Assembly: GCA_012514255.1 (NCBI GenBank)
Contig: JAAZAP010000183.1
Coordinates: forward strand, 1 to 38,321
Origin: Bacteroidales bacterium
Lineage (GTDB): Bacteria > Bacteroidota > Bacteroidia > Bacteroidales > VadinHA17
DNA: 38,321 bases
Reading direction: 5' to 3'
Shown here: positions 7,788 to 16,051 of the stretch, piece after piece
How positions within the stretch are numbered: position 1 is the stretch's first letter
Layout: each line of letters opens with the position of its first letter
The notes under the pieces: model-generated
Databases searched by the model: none
What the model was told of the DNA's origin: nothing
What the model saw: the letters and a program-made list of their open reading frames with translations, nothing else
Position numbers and translations under genes: made by a program

Positions 7788-9077
7788 ATGATATATTCCG
7801 AAACCGTCAACTATCTCTTCAGCCTCCTTCCGGCGTATCACCGCGTAGGCAAACCGGCATACAAAGGCAACCTTTACAATACCCTCCGGCTTGACAGTTT
7901 TTTCGGCCACCCTCACAGACAGTTCCGGACCGTACATGTGGCGGGTACCAATGGCAAGGGCTCTGTCTCCCACATGACAGCCTCGGTGCTTCAGGAGGCA
8001 GGATACAGGACAGGTCTCTACACTTCGCCCCATCTGAAGGATTTCAGGGAGAGGATAAGGATTGACGGAGCAATGATTGAAGAGGAGGAGGTCATACGGT
8101 TCGTTGAGGAGCATGACGGGCTCATCCGCGATGTCAGGCCTTCGTTCTTCGAGCTTACTGTTGCCATGGCTTTTGACTATTTTGCAAGGAAAGAGGTTGA
8201 GGTGGCAGTGATAGAGGTTGGCATGGGAGGCAGGCTTGATTCCACGAATATAATTACCCCGGAGCTGTCTGTAATAACCAACATCGGGCATGATCATATG
8301 GAGTTCCTGGGAGAGACCCTGGCTGCGGTGGCAGGGGAGAAGGCCGGTATCATCAAGAAGGGTGTGCCGGTAATCATCGGAGAGACGCAGAAGGAGACAC
8401 AAGGAGTGTTCAGGCAGAGGGCCGGTGAGATGGATGCCCCTGTAGTCTTTGCCGACTGCCGGTTCAGGTGCAGGCTGGGCAGGCTATGGAAAGACAGAAT
8501 GACGAGGAGATATACCCTGACCGGGCTGGCAGACGGCATCTCCATGAAGGGGGAGACGCCGCTGGGCGGGGCAGTGCAGAGGAAGAACATTCAGACTGTG
8601 GCTGCGGTAACGGAGGCGCTCTCTTCGGGTTTCGGGCTGACACGGGAACACTTGTTAAGGGGTGTCGCCGCGGTGGTTACAAACACGGGTCTGATTGGCC
8701 GCTGGCAGGTACTCTCACGTTCACCTCTTACAGTCTGTGACACAGGTCACAACCGTGAGGGGCTGGAGTACGTTGTGCGGCAGTTGAAAGCGGCAGACAG
8801 GGATAAGCTGCACATAGTTTTAGGATTTGTTAATGATAAGGATCTTGGGTCGGTGCTTCCTCTCTTCCCCCGTGATGCTCTCTATTACTTCACGAAAGCT
8901 TCAGTTCCCAGGGCGCTGGATGAGCAGTTGCTCAAGGCTGAGGCAGGGAGACACGGTTTGGCCGGCGAAGCTTACAGCACTGTGTCTGAGGCTGTTCAGG
9001 CTGCCCGTGCCGCGGCCGGCAAACGGGATATGATCTTTATCGGCGGGTCAACGTTTGTGGTTGCAGACGTGCTGTGA
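7788..9077 (+). CDS. folC: Folylpolyglutamate synthase / dihydrofolate synthase FolC
   Basis: This ATP-dependent ligase of the Mur ligase superfamily adds glutamate to dihydropteroate and/or to folates, making and retaining cellular folate. The 429-residue protein has the usual length. It shows the P-loop VHVAGTNGKGSVSHM (residues ~49-63), YTSPHLKDFRERIRIDG, VIEVGMGGRLDSTNI, TNIGHDHMEFLGETL, EKAGIIKKGVP and, in the C-terminal domain, CDTGHNREGLEYV and IFIGGSTFVVADVL. One copy carrying both the dihydropteroate-type and folate-type motifs suggests the bifunctional form, but this is an inference. It is transcribed away from the PhoH gene and runs into the heptad repeat array. Confidence 0.95.
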   Translation: MIYSETVNYLFSLLPAYHRVGKPAYKGNLYNTLRLDSFFGHPHRQFRTVHVAGTNGKGSVSHMTASVLQEAGYRTGLYTSPHLKDFRERIRIDGAMIEEEEVIRFVEEHDGLIRDVRPSFFELTVAMAFDYFARKEVEVAVIEVGMGGRLDSTNIITPELSVITNIGHDHMEFLGETLAAVAGEKAGIIKKGVPVIIGETQKETQGVFRQRAGEMDAPVVFADCRFRCRLGRLWKDRMTRRYTLTGLADGISMKGETPLGGAVQRKNIQTVAAVTEALSSGFGLTREHLLRGVAAVVTNTGLIGRWQVLSRSPLTVCDTGHNREGLEYVVRQLKAADRDKLHIVLGFVNDKDLGSVLPLFPRDALYYFTKASVPRALDEQLLKAEAGRHGLAGEAYSTVSEAVQAARAAAGKRDMIFIGGSTFVVADVL

Positions 9078-9143
9078 TTTTCGATTTTCGATTTCAGATT
9101 TTCGATTTCAGATTCGCAAATCGCAAATCGGCAATCGCAAATC
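9076..9143 (+). repeat. Heptad repeat array with a mid-point orientation switch
   Basis: From the folC stop codon to two bases before the guaA-type stop, the DNA reads as consecutive 7-mers. Five are GATTTTC or GATTTCA (9076-9110), then GATTCGC, then AAATCGC, AAATCGG, CAATCGC and AAATC (9111-9143). The second half is the reverse complement of the first-half pattern (GCGATTT), so the array is also an imperfect inverted repeat of about 30 bases per arm. It fills the whole gap between two convergent genes. It could act as a bidirectional terminator or mRNA 3'-end stabiliser; there is no clean T-run. Confidence 0.8.
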
Positions 9144-9144
9144 C

Positions 9145-10107
9145 TCATACTGCTTCTATGGTTGACGGTGGTTTGGTAGCTATATTATAGGTAACAGAGA
9201 CCACTCCCGGGACGGTGTCAAGGATTTCCACTGCCAGCTTATCCAGCAGTTCAAAGGGCAGCCTGGTAGGTGTGGCAGTACGGGCATCAATGCTGTCCCA
9301 GCAACGCACCTCTATCTGCCTCCCGAAATCGCGTTTACCGTCGCGCATGCCTGTGACACGGTCGTCATGCAGGATAGCCATGTACTGGAAAGCTCCCCTG
9401 CCGGTGAGGAGTTTCTCCACAATGACTGTGGCCTTTCTTACAATATCAAGTTTCTCCTGTGTCACCTCACCGATAATGCGGGCTGCCAGTGCCGGACCGG
9501 GGAAGGGAATACGATTAAACATCTCCTCCGGAAGTCCGGCCGCCCGGCCTGTCATCCTGACGCCGTCCTTGCGGAGCTGTATCAGTGGTTCGAGGATATG
9601 GTATCCGAATGTCTCCCGGGGATCGATGCCGAGCTGGGCGAAGACATTGTGCTGACGCTTGATGCCGGCAACAGTCTCATCGATATCAGTCAGGATGGTT
9701 CCCTGCAGCAGGTACCTGGCTCCGCTCTCCCTGACGATGCGTCCGAACACTTTCTTGTAAAATGTCTGGGTGATGGCTTCACGTTTCTGTTCGGGATCGG
9801 TTATGCCACGCAGCGCTTCGATGAACTCCTGCTGAGCGTCAATGATCTCAACCTTTATCCCAAGCTTTGCGAACACTGCAGCGACGGCCTCAGGTTCTCC
9901 CTCGCGCATCAGTCCGTTCTGGATGAACACTGTCCTGAGCCTGTCGCCCAGCGCCAGATGGCCTATCATAGTGACAACTGACGAATCCACGCCCCCGGAG
10001 AGTGCGTTGATTGCTGTGCCGTCGCCGACGGCGGTCCTTATCTCATTTATCTTTTCAGCTATGAACTGTTCAGTGTTCAGATCCTGTGCTTTTATTTCCC
10101 TGGTCAT
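9145..10107 (-). CDS. guaA: GMP synthase, ATP-pyrophosphatase (C-terminal) subunit without amidotransferase domain
   Basis: This enzyme adenylates XMP and aminates it to GMP. The 320-residue product begins directly at the PP-loop domain: SGGVDSSV (residues ~37-44), IQNGLMREGE, YLLQGTILTDIDET, then the GMP-synthase dimerisation domain with IPFPGPALAARIIGE, YMAILHDDRVTGMRDGKRD and the C-terminal TKPPSTIEAV close to the canonical ending. The N-terminal class I glutamine amidotransferase found in most bacterial GuaA is absent, and the upstream 195 bases do not encode it. It thus resembles the split archaeal-type subunit and should use ammonia or a separate glutaminase. The start is ATG at 10107 (MTREIKAQDL); the frame extends to 10206, but that extension looks like promoter DNA. 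Confidence 0.88.
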   Translation of the reverse strand: MTREIKAQDLNTEQFIAEKINEIRTAVGDGTAINALSGGVDSSVVTMIGHLALGDRLRTVFIQNGLMREGEPEAVAAVFAKLGIKVEIIDAQQEFIEALRGITDPEQKREAITQTFYKKVFGRIVRESGARYLLQGTILTDIDETVAGIKRQHNVFAQLGIDPRETFGYHILEPLIQLRKDGVRMTGRAAGLPEEMFNRIPFPGPALAARIIGEVTQEKLDIVRKATVIVEKLLTGRGAFQYMAILHDDRVTGMRDGKRDFGRQIEVRCWDSIDARTATPTRLPFELLDKLAVEILDTVPGVVSVTYNIATKPPSTIEAV

Positions 10108-10132
10108 ATTGGATGTTTTTATTTGAATGATA

Positions 10133-10140
10133 CAAATATA
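10133..10140 (-). promoter_or_regulatory. Possible -7 box for the GMP synthase subunit
   Basis: The minus strand reads TATATTTG (TAnnTTTG), about 25 bases before the ATG at 10107. This supports the short start, because the longer reading frame would run through the promoter. No convincing TTG partner is seen. A small hairpin (ACCCGG / CCGGGT, 10166-10180) lies just upstream. Confidence 0.45.
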
Positions 10141-10302
10141 ATAAAAGCCATACCGCATTAATGTAACCCGGGCTCCGGGTGCAGGAATTAATTTGCCACG
10201 ATGCATGACATGCTGTTCCTGACCTGATGGTTATTTCTTTTAAGTGCAAATTCTCACGGATTTGAAGCTTTTTTTCTAACTTAATCCCAAATTTAAGGTG
10301 AT

Positions 10303-12102
10303 ATGAAACGTACAGTATTACTGACACTTTTCATTGTGTCTGCGGTGATGGTATACGCCCAGCAGGGGACGAAGCTGACGATCCTGCATACCAATGATTT
10401 TCACTCTCATCTCCAGGGATTTGCCCCCGAGTCAGCCTACACCCCGCTGGTGAATGACAATGACCCCACCTTTGGAGGGCTTGCACGCATAGCAGGTATT
10501 ATAGCAACAGTACGTGAGGAGAATCCCGGCTCCACCCTGGTGGTTGACGGTGGCGATGCCCTTATGGGAACCCTCTTCCAGGCTCTTGAACCCGGAACGG
10601 GATTCCAGCTGCCCATGATGAAGAAGGCAGGATATGATGTAATTGCTATGGGCAATCACGATTTCGATTTCGGGCCGGAGGCCTATGCCGGCATCATCCA
10701 CAAGGGAAAAGAGAGAGGTGAGATCCCTGTCATGCTGCTGGGGAACGGTATTACTGACCAGGATGATCCTGCCGATGACGCTTTTGAGGCAGTGATGCGT
10801 GATGGTCTGATCAGACAATGGGTGATTAAGGAGGTTAACGACATCAGGATCGGACTCTTTTCCCTTCTGGGTGAAGATGCTGACGAATCAGCACCATACG
10901 CAGTCCCAATCATATTTGAGAAGAATGTAAAGGCTGCAAAACGGCTTGTGAAGGAACTCGAGAGTCAGGATTGCGATGTCATCATCTGTTTGTCGCACAG
11001 CGGAGTATCGAAGGACAAGAAGGGCAACTGGGCAGGCGAGGACGCTCTGCTTGCACGGAAGGTAAAGGGGATTGACATTATCATTTCCGGTCATACACAT
11101 GTTTTTCTTGAAGAACCCATTATTGTCAATGGGGTGCCTATCGTCAGCACCGGCACTGCCGGAACACATGTGGGCAAGATGGATCTGACCGTTACAGGAA
11201 ACGGGATTGTGCTTGACAGTTACACTATGATCCCCGTCAATGATGCCGCCGGTGCTGTTGCATCGATACAGGAGGAGATTGAAAAGCAGAAGCTGGAGAT
11301 TGACAGGTCAATACTGGCACCGTTGCAACTGAGCTATGACATGCCCGTGGCAGTGGCTCCCTTCCGCATGGAGACTGATGAATACGGAGACCAGTCAGCC
11401 AGCAACCTGGGTGCACTGATTGCAGATGCCATTCATTACTACGTCAATGATTATGGTCCCGGTACTGATATCGCAATGGTGGCAGCAGGTGTCATTCGTG
11501 ATCCCATACTCCCGGGCAAACAGAGCGTTGCAGACATATTCAGGGTGATGTCACTGGGATCAGGAAACAGTATCGTACCGGGCTATCCCCTCTCACAACT
11601 GTGGGTCACCGGCCGGGAGCTGAAGAATATAGCGGAGATACTGATTATGTCATCAGCATCCACACCCGCACATTTCTGCTATTACTCACATCTGCGCGTT
11701 GAGTATGATCCTAAGGGAGGACTGCTCAACAAGATCCGCAAACTGGAATTCACAGACGCGGAAGGAAATGTTATCGAGGTAAATACCTCAAAGGATGAAA
11801 AGCGTCTTTACTCAATCGTGGCAAATTCATATATGCTTGATTTCGTGGGCATAATTAAAAAGATGTCGCTGGGGCTCATCAATGTCGTTCCCAAGGACGT
11901 GAATGGGAATCCCATTGCCGACATGGATCTGACTGTAATCGACTTTGATGCAGCTACTCCCGGGGTACAGCAGGGACAGGAGTGGCTGTCACTGGTGCGG
12001 TACCTTCAGCAGCTGCCTTCCGGAGACGATAATGCATTGCCGGTCATTCCTGAGGATTACAGGATTCCGGCGCGTTCGCTGGTAGAAACCGACCGCAAAT
12101 GA
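10303..12102 (+). CDS. Secreted UshA-type 5'-nucleotidase / 2',3'-cyclic nucleotide phosphodiesterase
   Basis: A 599-residue protein with a cleavable signal peptide (residues 1-~19, AMVYA-type site before QQGTK). The N-terminal metallophosphatase domain has ILHTNDFHSH (~27-36), VVDGGDALMG, MGNHDFDFG (~116-124) and IISGHTHVFL. The C-terminal 5'-nucleotidase domain begins near residue 345 with SNLGALIADAIHYY. Such enzymes strip phosphate from nucleotides in the periplasm or at the cell surface. The stop overlaps the next ATG as ATGA, placing it at the head of the carotenoid gene run, although nothing in its sequence ties it to carotenoids. Exact substrate is not predictable. Confidence 0.92.
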   Translation: MKRTVLLTLFIVSAVMVYAQQGTKLTILHTNDFHSHLQGFAPESAYTPLVNDNDPTFGGLARIAGIIATVREENPGSTLVVDGGDALMGTLFQALEPGTGFQLPMMKKAGYDVIAMGNHDFDFGPEAYAGIIHKGKERGEIPVMLLGNGITDQDDPADDAFEAVMRDGLIRQWVIKEVNDIRIGLFSLLGEDADESAPYAVPIIFEKNVKAAKRLVKELESQDCDVIICLSHSGVSKDKKGNWAGEDALLARKVKGIDIIISGHTHVFLEEPIIVNGVPIVSTGTAGTHVGKMDLTVTGNGIVLDSYTMIPVNDAAGAVASIQEEIEKQKLEIDRSILAPLQLSYDMPVAVAPFRMETDEYGDQSASNLGALIADAIHYYVNDYGPGTDIAMVAAGVIRDPILPGKQSVADIFRVMSLGSGNSIVPGYPLSQLWVTGRELKNIAEILIMSSASTPAHFCYYSHLRVEYDPKGGLLNKIRKLEFTDAEGNVIEVNTSKDEKRLYSIVANSYMLDFVGIIKKMSLGLINVVPKDVNGNPIADMDLTVIDFDAATPGVQQGQEWLSLVRYLQQLPSGDDNALPVIPEDYRIPARSLVETDRK

Positions 12103-12716
12103 TTATCAAAGCAAGGCATATCCCCTTTTTTGTCAGTTTCTTCAGTTTTTATTCACGCAACAGACTGAAGAGACATTTCAATGATGTCATCTTTGAATGC
12201 AGCATCAGTACTGCCGGAAGGCCGGTATTGCTTATAGGCAACCATTTCAGCTGGTGGGACGGTTTTATCGCCTACAGGCTGAATGATCTGTTCCTTCATA
12301 AGAAGTTTCATATAATGATGCTTGAGGAGCAACTGGAGCACAGGCTCTTTCTGAACAAAGCCGGGGCTTTTTCAATCAAGCGTGGTTCACGCACCGTGGT
12401 GGAAACTCTCAGCTATACTTCCGGCCTGCTGCATGATGCAGATAACATGGTGGTGATGTACCCTCAGGGGGTCATCACATCGATACACCGGAGGCCTGTT
12501 CGGTTTGAGAAGGGGACTGAGCGTGTGATTGCCGGCGCCTCAGACAAACTGATGATCCTGTTTTATGTGGCACTGCCCGACTGGTATTCAGAGAAAAAGC
12601 CGGGGCTGTACGTGAGGGTGATTGAGTATGCAGCAAGGGAAAGAGCCATTACTGACCTGGAGGAAGCGTACAATATGTTCCTTGACGAGTGCATAGCTAA
12701 CCAGATACCTTCATGA
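12099..12716 (+). CDS. PlsC-like acyltransferase, candidate carotenoid glycoside acyltransferase
   Basis: A 205-residue membrane-bound acyltransferase of the PlsC (1-acylglycerol-3-phosphate acyltransferase) superfamily. The catalytic H-x4-D is NHFSWWDG (H49, D54). Acceptor-binding blocks are FSIKRGSRTVVETL and MYPQGVI, with VRFEKGTERVI after it. It is shorter than typical PlsC and lacks an N-terminal membrane anchor. It overlaps the nucleotidase upstream and the glycosyltransferase downstream by four bases each (ATGA). Because the next gene is a CruC/CrtQ-like glycosyltransferase in a carotenoid operon, I infer a role like CruD of green sulfur bacteria, which acylates the sugar of a carotenoid glycoside. 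A general phospholipid role is not excluded. Confidence 0.8.
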   Translation: MIIKARHIPFFVSFFSFYSRNRLKRHFNDVIFECSISTAGRPVLLIGNHFSWWDGFIAYRLNDLFLHKKFHIMMLEEQLEHRLFLNKAGAFSIKRGSRTVVETLSYTSGLLHDADNMVVMYPQGVITSIHRRPVRFEKGTERVIAGASDKLMILFYVALPDWYSEKKPGLYVRVIEYAARERAITDLEEAYNMFLDECIANQIPS

Positions 12717-13813
12717 TACTGACAATAGCCGGGTGCCTCGTTCTCTTCCTGACACTGCTACGGTTCATGGTGGCGCTGGTTAACATGCTGTCAAGGCCTT
12801 ACCTGCCGTTTGCCTCCACGGATGAGGAAAACCTCCCTTCACTTTCCGTACTCATTCCCGTCAGGAATGAGGAGAGGAATATCGGAAGACTGCTGGGATC
12901 ACTTGCAGTGCTGCCATACAGGAATGCCGAGATACTGGTTTATGATGACGGATCAACAGACAACAGTGCAGAGGTCATTGCCGGTTACACTCGGATAGAC
13001 AAACGGGTAAGATGCCTTTGCAGCGATAGACTGCCTGAAGGATGGACAGGGAAAAACCATGCATGCCACAGGCTGGCACAGGAGGCGAAAAATGATTACC
13101 TCCTTTTCCTTGACGCTGATGTAACAGTGGGTGAAGACCTGCTCAGACGTGCTGTCACCTATGCTGCCAGGCATAGGCTGACACTGCTGTCAATGTTCCC
13201 CAGGCAGAAGATGAGGAGCAGGGGTGAAAAGATTGTGGTGCCGTTCATGTTCAGGATTTTGCTTTCATTGCTGCCTCTCTTTCTGATACGTCGCTGCAGC
13301 TGGAGTTCATTCTCGGCTGCCAACGGCCAGATGATGCTGTTCCACGGCGGGACGTACAGGCGATACCGGTTTCATGAAAGGGTGCGCGACAGGATGGCGG
13401 AAGACATAGAGATAATGAGACTGGTGAAGAGGCTTGGATACAAGGGTGACACTCTCGTGGGACGCAGGGAAATTGAGTGCCGGATGTATCGTGGATATAT
13501 GGAAGGTATCAACGGCTTCTCAAGAAATATCTTTTCAATGTTCGGCAACAGCCTCGCCTTCCTGCTGCTATTTGCGGTGACAGGCCTTTTAGGATTGGTT
13601 CTCCTTCTCTTCCTGCCATGGCAGTTCGCTGCCCTCTATCTCCTTATGGTTGTGGGTCTTAATGCCATGATTGCAGTAACCAGCAGACAGAGGATAAGTG
13701 AGAATCTTCTCTGGCTAATACCCGGAATTGCTGCTTTTTACCATATTACATTGTTGTCATTAAGAAGGCAGGCCCGTAGAAATTTTGAATGGAAAGGACG
13801 AACGATAAAATGA
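12713..13813 (+). CDS. Family 2 glycosyltransferase, candidate carotenoid glycosyltransferase (CruC/CrtQ-like)
   Basis: A 366-residue membrane GT2 enzyme. One N-terminal membrane helix (residues ~2-24) precedes the GT-A domain: LSVLIPVRNEERNIGRLL, VYDDGSTDNS (D78, D79), PEGWTGKNHACHRL (~108-121), LFLDADVT (DxD at 134-136) and MAEDIEIMRLVKRLGY. Two or three C-terminal helices (residues ~280-350) close it. The GWTGKN motif and the N- and C-terminal helices match CrtQ/CruC enzymes that glycosylate carotenoids. It follows the PlsC-like gene (ATGA overlap) and precedes the TPR-like gene (ATGA overlap). The best inference is transfer of a hexose to the hydroxyl made by the CruF-type hydratase. Confidence 0.82.
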   Translation: MILTIAGCLVLFLTLLRFMVALVNMLSRPYLPFASTDEENLPSLSVLIPVRNEERNIGRLLGSLAVLPYRNAEILVYDDGSTDNSAEVIAGYTRIDKRVRCLCSDRLPEGWTGKNHACHRLAQEAKNDYLLFLDADVTVGEDLLRRAVTYAARHRLTLLSMFPRQKMRSRGEKIVVPFMFRILLSLLPLFLIRRCSWSSFSAANGQMMLFHGGTYRRYRFHERVRDRMAEDIEIMRLVKRLGYKGDTLVGRREIECRMYRGYMEGINGFSRNIFSMFGNSLAFLLLFAVTGLLGLVLLLFLPWQFAALYLLMVVGLNAMIAVTSRQRISENLLWLIPGIAAFYHITLLSLRRQARRNFEWKGRTIK

Positions 13814-14559
13814 GAAGAATAACAATAGCCATACTGCTGATTACGCTCACGTTCTCCTCATCTGCCGTTATGGCCCAGGCTGACCGCAGCAGCTGCACCA
13901 TATACAGGGGATATATAACGGGCAACATGGAGATGTGGAAGAGAGGAATGCAGGAGTTGCAGGAGCAGTTCCGCAATGATCCCAAGGCAGTCACCCTGTA
14001 TGCCCTGACTGAAGCCAGGTACGGTTATATCGGTTATCTGCTCGGAATGAATGAGAAAGATGCCGCCAGGCCAGTGGTTGAGGCCTTTGACGAAGAGATT
14101 GGACAACTCGCCGGATTCCCGGAATACAGGGCCGAAACGGAGGCATTCCGGTTGGCACTCCTGGGATTCCGGATGGGATTGAATCCTGCCCGGGCAGTGA
14201 CCCTGGGGCCAAAAGCCCTCAAACAGCTTGAAAAAACCATGGAAGTTGGGAAAGGGTCGGCAGAAGTATGGATAGAAAAGGCCAACTCTGAAGCGCATAT
14301 GCCTGCCTTTGCGGGAGGGTCAAAAGTGAAGGCTGCTGCCTCTTTCAGGGAAGCGCTGCGACTCTTCGAGGCTGACGACGGGCTCTCGCCATGTAACTGG
14401 AGATACCTGAATACGATGGTTTTGCTGGGACAGCTGCTTGACAGGATGGAAGACTACCGGGGATCTCGCGAGGCATATATGATGGCCCTGAAGAGAGAAC
14501 CTCAGTTTCAGTGGGTGCGTGATGAGCTGCTGCCGGAGGTAGAAAAGAAGATTAAATGA
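13810..14559 (+). CDS. Exported TPR-like protein of unknown function in the carotenoid operon
   Basis: I do not recognise a named family. The 249-residue product starts with a signal peptide (MRRITIAILLITLTFSSSAVMA, with Q following), then a mostly helical region. The end (about residues 200-240, LGQLLDRMEDYRGSREAYMMALKREP) reads as a TPR unit, and another possible unit surrounds ASFREALRLFEAD. It should therefore be periplasmic. The ATG at 13810 overlaps the glycosyltransferase stop as ATGA, which favours it over the in-frame ATG at 13789. The next gene, crtI, starts five bases after its stop. Its fixed place between carotenoid genes suggests a scaffold or carrier role for the pigment or its enzymes, but that is only a guess. 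Confidence 0.85.
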   Translation: MRRITIAILLITLTFSSSAVMAQADRSSCTIYRGYITGNMEMWKRGMQELQEQFRNDPKAVTLYALTEARYGYIGYLLGMNEKDAARPVVEAFDEEIGQLAGFPEYRAETEAFRLALLGFRMGLNPARAVTLGPKALKQLEKTMEVGKGSAEVWIEKANSEAHMPAFAGGSKVKAAASFREALRLFEADDGLSPCNWRYLNTMVLLGQLLDRMEDYRGSREAYMMALKREPQFQWVRDELLPEVEKKIK

Positions 14560-14563
14560 TAAT

Positions 14564-16051
14564 ATGACAGAAAGGAAAGCGCTTATAGTGGGAACCGGTC
14601 TGGGAGGGCTGGCTACCGCTCTGCGCCTGAGACGCCGGGGTTATGAGGTAGAGATGGTGGAGATGTACAAACAGGCCGGTGGCAGGCTGAACCAGCTGGT
14701 TGCAGACGGATTCACCTTTGACATGGCACCGACCTTCTTCAGCATGAGCTATCACTTTGAGGAGTTTGTCAGGGATGCGGGAATAGAGATGCCCTTCCGG
14801 TTTGTGAAGATTGATCCGCTCTACCGCGTTAATTTCAGGGGCAGTGACAGATGGTTTACAATCTACCGTGACCTGGATAAACTCTCCCGTCAGTTTGAAG
14901 ATATCGAACCCGGCTTCAGGGATAGGATGGAAAGGTTCCTGGCATCAGCCGGCGTACTGTTTGATGATATTGAGAAGGGTGTCCTTTCTAAGAACTTCAG
15001 ATCCCTGCCTGACTTCCTCTTCCAGATGACAAGGCTGCCGTTGAAGCATGTGCCGAAGGTGCTGCGATCGGTGTGGAGCGAGATGAGCCGCTATTTCACC
15101 TCCTATGAAGTTCGGGTAATCTTTTCTCTCGTCTCGTTCTTCCTCGGAGCCACTCCCTTTGATACCCCGGCTGTATATTCCATCCTCAGCTACACCGAGA
15201 TGGTTCATGACGGCTACCATAATGTCGAAGGCGGGATGTACAGGATAGTGGAGGGGCTGCTTCGCGAAGCAGATAAAGCAGGTATTAAAATCCATTACAA
15301 TGTTACCGTCTCCGGTTTTGACGGATCGGGGAAGAGGAACAGGGCATTTATAGATACCGAAGGAAGACGGTGGGAAGCAGACATCTTCGTGGTCAACGCT
15401 GATGCAGCCATGTTCCGGGGACGGGTCTTACGGCGGCCGGCATTCAGTGATGACAGGCTTGACCGCATGCAATGGACCCTCGCACCATTTACCATGTACC
15501 TGGGGGTGAAGGGGAAGATGGAAAATATTCATCACCATAACTATTTCCTCGGCGACAGTGACTATGAATCCTACTCGAGAGGTATCTTCCGCAACAGGGT
15601 TTCACTTGACAAACCCTACTACTATGTGAATGCAAATGCCATCTTCAATCCGCAGAGTGCACCGCCGGGATGCGAAAACATCTTTATCCTGGTACCGGTG
15701 CCTGACCTCCGGTTCAAGCCCGACTGGAGCGACAGGGATCGCATTGCCGATGCGGTCATCAGGGACCTATCGGTCCGGACGGGCCATAACGTGGAAGCTA
15801 ACCTGATGGCACGTGTTGTGCTTGATCCGGTAGACTGGCAGAATATGTTCGGACTCTATCGCGGCAGCGGACTAGGACTGGGACACAGGATGAAACAGGT
15901 GGGTGGCTTCAGGCCATCAAACAGGGACGAAGTCTTTTCAAATGTATGGTATACAGGCGCTTCCACGGTTCCCGGCACCGGGTTGCCAATGGTGATAATC
16001 AGCTCCAGACTAACAGTACAGAGAATAGATAATGAAATTGACACTGTATGA
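14564..16051 (+). CDS. crtI: Phytoene desaturase CrtI
   Basis: A 495-residue FAD-dependent carotene desaturase/isomerase. The N-terminal dinucleotide fold is LIVGTGLGGLATALRLRRRGYEVEMVE with the GGRLNQL continuation. The mid-region carries VDPLYRVNF-like DPLYRVNFRGSD and FLGATPFDTPAVYSILSYTEM with HNVEGGMYRIVEGL. The C-terminal CrtI signature is WYTGASTVPGTGLPMVIISSRL. These match the phytoene-to-lycopene (or neurosporene) group rather than CrtD. It is presumed peripheral at the inner membrane. It lies five bases after the TPR-like gene and overlaps crtB by 20 bases, so the order is crtI-crtB-crtD. Number of desaturation steps cannot be told from the sequence. Confidence 0.92.
   Translation: MTERKALIVGTGLGGLATALRLRRRGYEVEMVEMYKQAGGRLNQLVADGFTFDMAPTFFSMSYHFEEFVRDAGIEMPFRFVKIDPLYRVNFRGSDRWFTIYRDLDKLSRQFEDIEPGFRDRMERFLASAGVLFDDIEKGVLSKNFRSLPDFLFQMTRLPLKHVPKVLRSVWSEMSRYFTSYEVRVIFSLVSFFLGATPFDTPAVYSILSYTEMVHDGYHNVEGGMYRIVEGLLREADKAGIKIHYNVTVSGFDGSGKRNRAFIDTEGRRWEADIFVVNADAAMFRGRVLRRPAFSDDRLDRMQWTLAPFTMYLGVKGKMENIHHHNYFLGDSDYESYSRGIFRNRVSLDKPYYYVNANAIFNPQSAPPGCENIFILVPVPDLRFKPDWSDRDRIADAVIRDLSVRTGHNVEANLMARVVLDPVDWQNMFGLYRGSGLGLGHRMKQVGGFRPSNRDEVFSNVWYTGASTVPGTGLPMVIISSRLTVQRIDNEIDTV

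Noticed and set aside
7674..8402. 242-residue open frame on the minus strand inside folC
   Set aside because: It lies wholly antisense to a clear folC, has no recognisable motif and would remove the folC promoter. It is a by-product of codon use.
9367..9981. 204-residue plus-strand frame opposite the GMP synthase subunit
   Set aside because: It mirrors a conserved gene on the other strand and has no start signal or motif of its own.
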